Shown: in pieces, positions 9,953 to 18,081 of the stretch
Numbering within the stretch: position 1 is the first letter of the stretch
How the letters are laid out: every line of letters starts with the position of its first letter
From: JACPNO01 sp963825405
Lineage (GTDB): Bacteria; Acidobacteriota; Terriglobia; Bryobacterales; Bryobacteraceae
Length of the DNA: 64,000 nucleotides
Assembly (NCBI GenBank): GCA_963825405.1
Contig: CAWGTB010000013.1
Location: 128,608-192,607, forward strand
Reading direction: 5' to 3'
Notes under the pieces: generated by a model
What the model was told of the DNA's origin: nothing
The model's database searches: none
The model's input: the letters and a program-made list of their open reading frames with translations, nothing else
Translations under genes and position numbers: made by a program

Positions 9953-10964
9953 CTAGCTATTCCCGCGCGGCCGATAGCCGGGCCGGGAGCGCACACGAAA
10001 CTTCTTGCCCGCATCGGTAACGATTTCCACGTTGATTTTGCGGAAGCCTTCGTTCGGATTGGGCGCCGGGTAGTAGGTCACGGTGTAGCTGTTGCCCAAA
10101 TCCTCGCGAATGGATTCGAACGCCTCCACCTGCTTCTGCCAGCTCTTGGCCCAGAAAGCCTTGCCGCCGGTGCGTGATGTCATGCGGCGAAAGACACTGC
10201 TCGAAATCGGATCTTTGTTTACTTCGTTGGTCGAGATTACGTAGAGGGGAATGCCTTCGTCTTCCGCCACGGCACGAACGTCGTCGGGCGCCACCATGCT
10301 GGCATTGTCGGGACCGTTGGAAAACACGATCACCACTTTGCGTCCGGGAACTTTGGCGGCATCGCGCAAGGTGAGCAGCAGCGCGTTGTAGAGTGCTGTG
10401 TCATCGCCCGCTACCGCCTGGCGCAAGCCCCAGAATGGCGTCACCGCGTTCGCGCGACAGCGTTGCCGCGCGCGAAATATTTCGGCTGAATGTGTAGACT
10501 GCGACGGAGTCCGAGCGGTCCAGGCCGCGCACGAAATCCGCGATGGCGTCTTCGGCGTAAACGAAGCCGCGGTACATGAAATTGCTGGTATCGAACAGCA
10601 CGAAAACGTTGGTGCCGACGAAGGCGTCCGAGCGCGGATCGAGTCCGGACTTGCTTGGACCCTCTCCGCCGCCCCCGGCCATCTCACGTAGCCCGCCATC
10701 GTCGCCCACCTGCATGGCTGGCTTGCTGCCTTCGGCGAAGGTCGAAATCTTCTCCGTGATGCCGTCTTCCATTATGCGGAAATCGGACGGTTTGAGCCCG
10801 TTGATGTAACGGCCTTTGCTGTCGGTAACGGTAAAGCTCAATACCACCAGATCGACTTTGGACTGGAAGACCGGAGTCTTCGCTTCCTGTGCCCAAAGCC
10901 AGACTGAGCCCGCCGTCAGGGCCGCTGCGATGAGTAACGCGATCCGCTTATTTCGCACCCGCAT
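9953..10964 (-). CDS. exported VWFA-related acidobacterial domain protein (one frameshift)
   Basis: A signal peptide (RIALLIAAALTAGSVWLWAQ) precedes an Ig-like strand region (VDLVVLSFTVTDSKGRYINGL) and a von Willebrand A domain. MIDAS-like residues are in VFVLFDTSNFM (D-x-S-x), and the domain ends with KVVIVFSNGPDN. The whole resembles the VWFA-related acidobacterial domain family (TIGR03436). Two frames join when one base is removed from the CCCC run at 10428-10431 (coding GGGG), giving GDAILGLRQAVAGDD. GGAGGA lies seven bases before the ATG. It starts 15 bases after the 1129-residue gene and is probably its operon partner. Confidence 0.8.
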
Positions 10965-10979
10965 TGCGATTTCCTCCGA

Positions 10980-13900
10980 TCACTGTAGCGCCGCTTTCTG
11001 GTCGGCCTGGGCCTGCGGCTTGTTCCTGGCGCGTACGTCGTCGCCCACGTTGCGCAAACTCCGCAGCAGCGCCGGCCAGTCTTCCAGATGCGAGGCAAAA
11101 ATTCGCTCGACGACTTTCTGCGTCCATTCGGGAATCAGCACGTTGAGTTGCGCCGGAGTCGAATGCAATTCGTCGGCCAGCGCCGCCCAGTAGAGAGCGT
11201 TCGATTCCCAGCTCTCCGCCATGATCCGGCTGGAATAGCCCATCAAAGTCGGGAACGTGCGAAGGTTCAGCAGCTCGGGACGATAGGAATTCGTCAGCGT
11301 AGGCTTGGGAGTGCCGAAGGCGCGGGAGATCGCGGCGTAGTTCACGCGCTCCGGATCGGTGCCGGGTAGGCTTTGCAATTCAGCGCCTACCGGATCGCCC
11401 GCGGTGGCCTTACGGCGCGAAGACATTTCCGACGCCAGCCGGAACATTTCCGACGGCGTCAACTTATCGAGAGCCGCCTGCACATTGCCTTCTTCCAGCA
11501 GACGCGCGATATCACGCGTGCGGGCCGGGGCGGCCTGCGTGCTTATCACGTCCAATGCCTGCTTGCGCACAGCGGCGTCCATCACGCTTTCGCTCAGCAG
11601 AATTTTGGCATAGCGCAGATGCAGGCCTACCCAATGCATCTGCTGTGGCGTGACATTCCACCACCGTGGAATCTTGGCGCTGAGAATCATCTGCGGGACC
11701 AGGTCGGTCCAGATCAGCGCTTGAGTTTGCGCAGGCACCAGGAAATTCTGCTCCGCTTCCGCCAGTGCGTACGGCAACCCGGCAAGCGACCCGGACAAGC
11801 GCCCGCCGCCATTCGAGGGCCACCCAGTGCCGAACGGCTCGGTAGCCCTCCAGCTCCCGTTCTGTCCCTGCACGCCGATAAAATCATGGCCGCGCACAAA
11901 AGCAGGATTGGTGTAGAGCACCTGCGCGCCCGGCGGAGCGTAATGCGCATAATTCAACGCGACCAAAGTATCGCGCAGGAACGGCGCCAGCAGGCCGCGC
12001 ATGTCTTTCAGCTTTTCGCCATCGGCGCCGGCTTTCTCGATGGCCGCGCGCAAGTTCAGCTTGCGCTCTGTTTCGACGTGGCGTTCGGTCCAGTATCCAA
12101 ACGAAAATGCATTGCGCTCGACGCCGGTGAGCGGGGAGCGCGGCAGTTGAATTTCGGCGACGCGCGCGGCGATGCGGGTAGCGAGCGCCGTGTCCAGCTT
12201 GGCGCCACGCCCCAGGCCGTCGAGATTCGCGTCCAACTGGAAAATCTGATTGATCGAGACGACTTTTTGCGCTTCCAGAATCCGGCTCATTTCCTGGATC
12301 AACTGCGCTTGCGTGTCGGTGTCAGTCGCGGCGCTGGTACCGGATAGCAACTCGACTAGGCGATCTTGCGGAGCAGCAGCGTCAGGGGAGCCGGCGGCGG
12401 CGAGCAACAATTTAATGCCATCGCGGCCGGCTTCGTATAAATCCCGGCCGCGCTTCACTTGCGCAAAAGGAGTAAGGATTTGAGAGAGCGTGGCATCGGC
12501 GCGCGCGGCGGGAATGCTTCCCTGGCGGCAGAAAATTTGCCAGATACCGGCCAGCGCCTGCAGGGTGCCGAGGGTGTCGGCGCGCAGTTCGGTATCGCGA
12601 ATATGTCCCAGCGCGTCGGCCGTGTCCAGATACTGGATGATGGTGTGATCCGTGAGCGACGGAGCATCGTTGAACAGGCTGTATTGCGCACCGTAGAGAT
12701 GGTAGACCATGGTCAGGCGATCGACCGTAGCTGCCTCAAGCGGCTGTGCGCGATTGCGGTCGAGATCGCTAACGGCCATGAAAATGCGCAGCGGCTCGTT
12801 CTCAACCACTTTGCGGCACAGCGCGAACAGCGCCTCGAGCACGTCGTCCTGCTCTTTCCAGCCGATTGCCGCCTTGGCCAGCTTGGAGTCATACTTTCCG
12901 TTGGGGTGAGCAACGAAGAGGCGTTTCCATACTTCGACGTTGCCGGGCAGCAGGGGATGTCCACTAGCGTCGACTCGTAGCCGCGTGGTGAGCAGCATCA
13001 TGTCGGAATTGGAGCGGAATACGGGACGCGCCGGTCCGGGACTGGTGACGCGTCCGCGCACGGCGGTGTAGAAGCGCTTCATGCGCTCGGGTTCGGTGAG
13101 GTATTCCTTTACCGGACCGCCGATGCGCGCCAATGAATCGAACAAGCTAGCCAGCCAGCCATCGTCTTTGGCCAGCAACTTTTCGAAAAATGCCGCACCC
13201 TGCGCCGGAGATGCTCCGGTGAGTTCAGCCCATGCGGCTTCCGAGCGCGCTCCGCCAGGCACAATCGCCTTGCCATCACGAATCTCAAACAGGCCGCCGA
13301 AAAAATCCAGCACGTGGGCGAAGGCCCGCAGGCGCTGCACAGGGACGGCTTTGCGCAACTCCTCGCCCGTTTGGCGGTCGAGCTTGGCCAACCCCAGATA
13401 CAAACGGCAGAGCGCGGGGTCGGCGAGAAAGGCGTCGATGAATTCGCCAGAATCCTTTTCGTGTGCTGAAAGCCAATAGTCCGCGCCGTAAAGCACGGGT
13501 ATGGCCGCGGATCGATAATCCTGCACAAAGGGGCGATTGGTGCGCAGCGCCTGTTCCAGTTCCGCCAGCGGGAACCCGGAATCGGTGGTGAGAAAAGCCC
13601 GGCTGGCGTTGACGGTTTCGAGAACCACTTCGCTGCCGCAGCCGCCGCGCATGCGGTAGCCGATGATCTTGAGGAGCTCACCGGCTTTGGCAGACTCGCA
13701 ATTTTCGATGCGAATCATATTATCGGCGCCCACCAGTTTTTCGAGCTCGCGGGCCTGAGTGAGATAGCGGTGCACCAGCTTCAGGTATTCGGTTTGCTCG
13801 AGCGCCTCATTGCTGCGCGTGGCCTGATAGCCGCTGGTCACCACGTTACGGGCCAGCGCCGGCAGCAAATCCCCAAGCGGCAGATCCATAGGAATCGCCG

Positions 13901-14369
13901 CCATGCGGTTGAAAGATCGCAGCGGACCCGGAATGTGAATGGTTTGCGCAGGTGGGAGAGCTTCTTCAGCTTTCCAGGGTGGGGACGCCGGCCAGTCCGT
14001 ACCGCCCGCTTCGCGATACGCAGCCAAATCGCGCGTGGCCGCGTCGCGATCGCCGGCGAGCAGATCCAGAACCACGATCCGCCGGGCTAATGCCGCACTC
14101 GAAGTTCCAGGCCTTTGTGGCGAAGCCGCCAGCAGTTTGCGATAGGCGGCAAGCGTTTCCGGATCGCCATAGCGGTCAAGGAATTCGGCTTGCGCCGCGA
14201 GGGTCGTGACATCGTTCGGGACCCGCTGCACTGCGGCTGCCAGCGCCATACGGGCGCCGTGGGCGTCACCCGATTTCTCCAATTTTTGCGCCTGATCCAA
14301 ATCGTCATTCGCTTGCAGGATCAAACCGAATGTGGCAATAAAGACGGAGATTACGGAAGACTTTTTCAT
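10980..14369 (-). CDS. very large secreted protein with N-terminal TPR-like repeats
   Basis: A 1129-residue protein with an N-terminal signal (SSVISVFIATFGLILQAN). TPR-like helices follow (about residues 24-110: DDLDQAQKLEKSGDAHGARMAL, RVPNDVTTLAAQAEFLDRYGD). The rest is a long mostly helical region without a motif I can name. GGGGGAAAG precedes the ATG. It is one uninterrupted frame, which argues that the frameshifts elsewhere are local errors. The VWA-domain gene follows 15 bases downstream. Function is unknown; the exported TPR plus VWA pair suggests a periplasmic or cell-surface complex. Confidence 0.7.
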   Translation of the reverse strand: MKKSSVISVFIATFGLILQANDDLDQAQKLEKSGDAHGARMALAAAVQRVPNDVTTLAAQAEFLDRYGDPETLAAYRKLLAASPQRPGTSSAALARRIVVLDLLAGDRDAATRDLAAYREAGGTDWPASPPWKAEEALPPAQTIHIPGPLRSFNRMAAIPMDLPLGDLLPALARNVVTSGYQATRSNEALEQTEYLKLVHRYLTQARELEKLVGADNMIRIENCESAKAGELLKIIGYRMRGGCGSEVVLETVNASRAFLTTDSGFPLAELEQALRTNRPFVQDYRSAAIPVLYGADYWLSAHEKDSGEFIDAFLADPALCRLYLGLAKLDRQTGEELRKAVPVQRLRAFAHVLDFFGGLFEIRDGKAIVPGGARSEAAWAELTGASPAQGAAFFEKLLAKDDGWLASLFDSLARIGGPVKEYLTEPERMKRFYTAVRGRVTSPGPARPVFRSNSDMMLLTTRLRVDASGHPLLPGNVEVWKRLFVAHPNGKYDSKLAKAAIGWKEQDDVLEALFALCRKVVENEPLRIFMAVSDLDRNRAQPLEAATVDRLTMVYHLYGAQYSLFNDAPSLTDHTIIQYLDTADALGHIRDTELRADTLGTLQALAGIWQIFCRQGSIPAARADATLSQILTPFAQVKRGRDLYEAGRDGIKLLLAAAGSPDAAAPQDRLVELLSGTSAATDTDTQAQLIQEMSRILEAQKVVSINQIFQLDANLDGLGRGAKLDTALATRIAARVAEIQLPRSPLTGVERNAFSFGYWTERHVETERKLNLRAAIEKAGADGEKLKDMRGLLAPFLRDTLVALNYAHYAPPGAQVLYTNPAFVRGHDFIGVQGQNGSWRATEPFGTGWPSNGGGRLSGSLAGLPYALAEAEQNFLVPAQTQALIWTDLVPQMILSAKIPRWWNVTPQQMHWVGLHLRYAKILLSESVMDAAVRKQALDVISTQAAPARTRDIARLLEEGNVQAALDKLTPSEMFRLASEMSSRRKATAGDPVGAELQSLPGTDPERVNYAAISRAFGTPKPTLTNSYRPELLNLRTFPTLMGYSSRIMAESWESNALYWAALADELHSTPAQLNVLIPEWTQKVVERIFASHLEDWPALLRSLRNVGDDVRARNKPQAQADQKAALQ

Positions 14370-14492
14370 GAGCTTTCCCCCGCTCTTGGCTACTCAATTT
14401 ACCATGGCCCCCCAATGGCCTGGGGATTCTAAAGCACGGTAATCGCAAAATTCAAACTTCGAGATGTAAAATCTGTTAGTGGGGAAACAATC

Positions 14493-15240
14493 TTGAAACT
14501 CGCGGGCAAAATTCTGCTGGCCGTCGCGTTGATTTACGGGGCCTTTCTGATTGCCCTTGTATGTGATTATTTCCTTGCCGCCGGGCCGGATGGCGAATAT
14601 CATCGCCCGTATTCCCACGTCGGAGACACCGGGTGGCCCGCTGTTCAACTACGTTTTGCCGCTCGAACCCATATTCAAATCCGCCCGCGCCGGCCGACTG
14701 CGCGTGGGCGACGCTGCCCCCGGCTTCAACCTGAAACGGGTCCATGGCGACGACCGGGTGCAATTGGATTCCTTCCGGGGCGTAAAGCCAGTGGTGCTGA
14801 TCTTTGGGAGCTACACTTGACCGCCCTTTCGCCGGGAGGTTCCCGGGCTCAATGCACTTTACCGGCAATATAAGGATCAAGTCGAGTTCTATGTCGTGTA
14901 TATTCTCGAAGCGCACGCCAGCGACGCCTGGAGCATCGTGAATAACACCAAAATCAAGCTCGCCATCCCGACGCCGCGCAGTTTGGAAGAACGGGGCTTA
15001 GTGGCTTCATCCTGCGTCCGCAATCTGGGCATTGAAATGCCGGCAGTGATCGACAATATCGATAACACGACCGAGGCCGCATACACCGGTTGGCCGGATC
15101 GCTTGTATCTGATCGATCGCGACGGCCGCATCGCCTTCAAGAGCGGGACAGGGCCGTGGGGATTCGTCCCCGCCGATCTGGAAGCCAAGCTCAAGCAGAT
15201 CGCCGTCGGCCCAGGTGGGGCGGTCTCGCGGTTGCGTTAG
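14493..15240 (+). CDS. iodothyronine-deiodinase-like selenoprotein (in-frame TGA = Sec; one frameshift)
   Basis: A thioredoxin-fold protein with an N-terminal membrane anchor (KILLAVALIYGAFLIALV). The TGA at 14818-14820 falls in FGSYT-TGA-PPFR, aligned with the selenocysteine of vertebrate deiodinases (FGSCTUPPF). Reading through gives further deiodinase hallmarks in the same frame: YILEAHASDAW, PRSLEERGLVA, LYLIDRDGRIAFKSGTGPWGF. The Sec-containing protein would be about 248 residues, the deiodinase size. A SECIS-like hairpin follows directly. The anchor and body are in different frames until one G is removed from GGG at 14583-14585. The TTG start at 14493 has GGGGAAA upstream. The bacterial substrate is unknown; reductive dehalogenation or peroxide/thiol chemistry are both possible. 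No selenocysteine machinery lies in the window. Confidence 0.85.
14818..14850 (+). promoter_or_regulatory. bacterial SECIS-like element directing Sec at the TGA
   Basis: Directly after the TGA codon the mRNA can form a perfect 6-bp stem, CCGGGA (14832-14837) with TCCCGG (14841-14846), closed by the loop GGT. The loop G begins 18 nucleotides after the TGA. That is almost the spacing of the SelB-binding GGU loop in E. coli fdhF. Bacterial SECIS elements sit inside the coding region at this distance and carry G in the apical loop, so stem, loop and spacing all fit. The flanking codons encode conserved deiodinase residues (PPFRREVPG). Confidence 0.7.
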
Positions 15241-15245
15241 TTTCT

Positions 15246-15272
15246 CATAGCGGGCGGCAATGCCTCGCTATG
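15246..15272 (+). promoter_or_regulatory. stable hairpin upstream of pyrR
   Basis: CATAGCG pairs with CGCTATG, and an inner GGC pairs with GCC across a GGCAAT loop, with one bulged T. This gives about 10 bp of stem between the deiodinase stop (15240) and pyrR (15298). There is no U-run after it, so it is not a classic terminator, and it lacks the known PyrR-binding loop consensus. It could still be a leader structure for the pyr operon or an mRNA-stabilising end. Confidence 0.4.
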
Positions 15273-15297
15273 TTAATCTGAAGCCGACACCCCCTCT

Positions 15298-15861
15298 ATG
15301 ACAGCCATCCGCGAAAAGGCGCAATTGATGAGCGCCTCGGAAATTGACCGCACGCTCGTGCGCCTGGCGCATGAGGTATTGGAGAAAAATTCCGCGCTGG
15401 ACTTGCTGGCTTTCATCGGCATCCGCCGGCGCGGCGTGCCGCTGGCCCAGCGACTGGCGCGCAAAATCGAGGCCTTGGAAAAAGTCGCGATCCCGGTGGG
15501 CACGATCGACATCAATCTCTACCGCGATGATCTAAGCACCGTGGACGTCAAGCCGGTAGTAAGCGCTACCGACATTCCGTTCTCTCTCACTGGCAAGCAC
15601 GTTATTCTGACCGACGACGTGCTTTACACCGGGCGCACGGTGCGCGCCGCCATGGACGCTTTGTTCGATCAGGGGCGTCCGGCATTTATCCACCTGCTGG
15701 TGCTCATCGATCGCGGCCACCGCGAATTGCCGATCGAAGCGCAATTCATTGGACGCAAAGTCGAAACCACCGACGACGAAATCATTGAAGTGAAATTTCG
15801 CGAGATCGATGGCATGGAAAAGGTGCTGCTCGTAGAGCGCGCCGTGGAAGGGGCGGTTTAG
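15298..15861 (+). CDS. pyrR: bifunctional pyr-operon regulator / uracil phosphoribosyltransferase
   Basis: Binds pyr mRNA in response to UMP and can make UMP from uracil and PRPP. The 187 residues include the usual N terminus (REKAQLMSASEIDRTLVRLAHE), the PRPP loop VILTDDVLYTGRTVRAA (about residues 102-118), GIRRRGVPLA and LVLIDRGHRELPI. The first ATG is preferred because PyrR proteins have about ten residues before the conserved segment. It heads pyrR-pyrB-pyrC, with 3 bases before pyrB. The only leader structure is the hairpin at 15246-15272, so attenuation in this organism is unproven. Confidence 0.93.
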   Translation: MTAIREKAQLMSASEIDRTLVRLAHEVLEKNSALDLLAFIGIRRRGVPLAQRLARKIEALEKVAIPVGTIDINLYRDDLSTVDVKPVVSATDIPFSLTGKHVILTDDVLYTGRTVRAAMDALFDQGRPAFIHLLVLIDRGHRELPIEAQFIGRKVETTDDEIIEVKFREIDGMEKVLLVERAVEGAV

Positions 15862-15864
15862 CTC

Positions 15865-16800
15865 ATGCCCGCCGGTCTGCTGGGAATCGAAGAGCTGGAC
15901 CGGGTCGAGATCGAAGCCATTCTGCGCCGCGCGAAAGATTTCCAGCCGCTGCAGAACCAGCCTTTCAAGAAGCTGGATACCCTACGCGGCAAGATGATCG
16001 TCAACCTGTTTTTCGAATCCTCGACGCGCACGCGCACCAGCTTCGAAATCGCCGCCAAACGGCTGGGCGCCGACGCAGTGTCGATCACTGCTTCAGGGTC
16101 CAGCGTTTCCAAGGGCGAATCACTGGTCGACACGCTGAACACGCTCGCAGCCATGCGGCCGGATGCGATCGTGATGCGCCACTCGGCTTCCGGCGCGCCC
16201 CATTTTCTGGCGCGTTACCTGCCGATTCCCATCATTAACGCAGGCGACGGCACCCACGAACATCCGACCCAAGCGCTGCTGGACGCCCTGACTATTCTCG
16301 ACCGCCGGCCCGCGCTCGAAGGGCTGCGCGTAGCCATCATCGGCGACATCGCGCACAGCCGCGTGGCACGCTCCAACGTCCAGCTTCTTGCGAAGTTCGG
16401 CGCGCAGACCGTGCTCTGCGGGCCGGCGCCGCTGCTGCCGCCGCAACTGGCGGAGATTGCTCCCGGCGTGACGCTTACCCACGATATTCGCGAAGCCATC
16501 GAGGGCGCCGACGTCATCATGATGTTGCGCGTGCAGTTAGAGCGCCAGCACGAAGCGCCACTCGGCGCGGGCGAATACTTTCAGTTTTACGGCCTCCGCC
16601 TGGAGCATATGGCGCTGGCCAAGCCGGATGCCATCGTGATGCATCCCGGCCCAATCAATCGCGGACGCGAGCTATCGAGCGAGGTGGCCGATTTTCAGCG
16701 CAGCGTGATTCTGAACCAGGTAGAAAATGGCGTGGCGGTGCGCATGGCGGTGCTGGAGCGCGTGATCGGAGAGGGCTCAAATGTCCACGCTGCTCATTAA
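15865..16800 (+). CDS. pyrB: aspartate carbamoyltransferase catalytic subunit
   Basis: Condenses carbamoyl phosphate with aspartate in UMP synthesis. The 311 residues contain the carbamoyl-phosphate loop FFESSTRTRTSFE (about 51-63), MRHSASGAPH, GDGTHEHPTQALLDAL and IGDIAHSRVARSN. HPGPINRGRELSSEVADF lies near the end. All are standard PyrB signatures at normal length. It starts 3 bases after pyrR. Its end overlaps the pyrC start by 20 bases, so the operon is tightly coupled. No regulatory pyrI is present, as in Bacillus-type enzymes. Confidence 0.95.
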   Translation: MPAGLLGIEELDRVEIEAILRRAKDFQPLQNQPFKKLDTLRGKMIVNLFFESSTRTRTSFEIAAKRLGADAVSITASGSSVSKGESLVDTLNTLAAMRPDAIVMRHSASGAPHFLARYLPIPIINAGDGTHEHPTQALLDALTILDRRPALEGLRVAIIGDIAHSRVARSNVQLLAKFGAQTVLCGPAPLLPPQLAEIAPGVTLTHDIREAIEGADVIMMLRVQLERQHEAPLGAGEYFQFYGLRLEHMALAKPDAIVMHPGPINRGRELSSEVADFQRSVILNQVENGVAVRMAVLERVIGEGSNVHAAH

Positions 16801-18067
16801 GAACGGACGTGTCATCGAGCCCGCTTCGGGTCGCAACGAAATTGCCGACGTGCGCATCGAAGACGGCCGCATTGCGGGAGTGGGCAGGAATCTGGCCGCA
16901 GCCGGAGCCGAAGTGTTCGACGCCGCCGGCCTCATCGTTGCGCCCGGCTTCATCGACATGCACGTGCACTTGCGCGAGCCCGGCATTGAGTACGCGGAAA
17001 CCATCGAGACCGGTGCGCGCGCCGCGGCGGCCGGCGGGTTCACCTCCATTTGCTGCATGCCGAATACGCTGCCGGTGAACGACAACGCCACCGTCACCAG
17101 CTACATCATCGAGCGCGCGCGGCAGCAGGCCGTGACCAACGTCTTCCCCATCGGCGCCATCACTAAGAACAGCGCGGGCGAGGAACTAGCGGCGATCGGC
17201 TCCATGAAAAACGCGGGGATCGTAGCGATTTCCGATGATGGACGTCCGGTGATGAATGCGCGCGTGATGCGGCGTGCCATGGAGACCGCGCGTGCCTTCG
17301 ATCTGCCGGTGATCAACCATTGCGAGGACTTGAACCTGAGCGCCGGCGGAGACATGCACGAAGGCGTCACCTCCACGCGTCTCGGTTTGCGCGGGATTCC
17401 GGCCAGCTCGGAAGATGTAATGGTCGCGCGTGACCTGCTGCTCGCCGCCGCCACCGGAGCGCGCTACCACGTGGCGCACATTTCGTCGCGCAACGCGGTA
17501 GCAATGGTGGCGCATGGGAAAAAACTGGGACTGTCGGTTACCTGCGAGGCTACGCCGCACCATTTCGCGCTCACCGACACCGACTTGCTGGCCTACGATA
17601 GCAATTACAAAATGAAGCCGCCGCTGCGCTCCTGCTGCGACACGCAGGCTGTAATTGACGGCATCGTTTCCGGCGCGATCGACGCCATCGCGACGGATCA
17701 CGCACCGCACGCGGGCAGCGAGAAGATGCAGGAATTCGAGAAATGCCCGTTCGGCATCACGGGCCTCGAAACCGCTCTTGGCCTGGCGCTCGAAGTGTTG
17801 TACCACACCGGGAAGATTACGCTCGAGCGGCTGGTTGAGCTATTCACGGCGGGTCCTGCTGGCATCTTGCGGCTCAATCGCGGCACCCTGGCGGAAGGCG
17901 CGCACGCCGACGTCACCATCTTCGATCCGGAATTGCGCTGGACCTACGACGTCAATCGTTCGCACTCCAAAAGCAAAAACACGCCGTTTCATGGACGCAC
18001 TTTTCGCGGCGGTCCAGTGGCTACGGTAGTGGCGGGGCGCATTGTCTGGCAGAGCGAAGCTCAATAG
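16781..18067 (+). CDS. pyrC: dihydroorotase (class I)
   Basis: Cyclises carbamoyl aspartate to dihydroorotate. The 428 residues contain the metal-binding motif GFIDMHVHLREPG (about 57-69), INHCEDLNLS, YHVAHISSRNAV, ATPHHFALTD and ATDHAPH. These supply the His/Asp ligands of the class I amidohydrolase barrel. GAGAGG lies just upstream of the ATG, inside the end of pyrB. A beta-lactamase-like gene follows 14 bases later, apparently the last gene of the unit. Confidence 0.95.
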   Translation: MSTLLIKNGRVIEPASGRNEIADVRIEDGRIAGVGRNLAAAGAEVFDAAGLIVAPGFIDMHVHLREPGIEYAETIETGARAAAAGGFTSICCMPNTLPVNDNATVTSYIIERARQQAVTNVFPIGAITKNSAGEELAAIGSMKNAGIVAISDDGRPVMNARVMRRAMETARAFDLPVINHCEDLNLSAGGDMHEGVTSTRLGLRGIPASSEDVMVARDLLLAAATGARYHVAHISSRNAVAMVAHGKKLGLSVTCEATPHHFALTDTDLLAYDSNYKMKPPLRSCCDTQAVIDGIVSGAIDAIATDHAPHAGSEKMQEFEKCPFGITGLETALGLALEVLYHTGKITLERLVELFTAGPAGILRLNRGTLAEGAHADVTIFDPELRWTYDVNRSHSKSKNTPFHGRTFRGGPVATVVAGRIVWQSEAQ

Positions 18068-18081
18068 CAGCAGCGTGAAAA

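Noticed and set aside
1511..14585. Programmed ribosomal frameshifting at G runs
   Set aside because: The affected genes are unrelated, several are essential or housekeeping, there is no common slippery heptamer or stimulatory structure, and all are fixed by the same one-base deletion. Sequence error explains them better.
14818..14820. TGA read as a true stop giving two small genes
   Set aside because: The frame is continuous on both sides, the codon falls on the deiodinase Sec position, family motifs continue downstream, and a SECIS-like hairpin follows.
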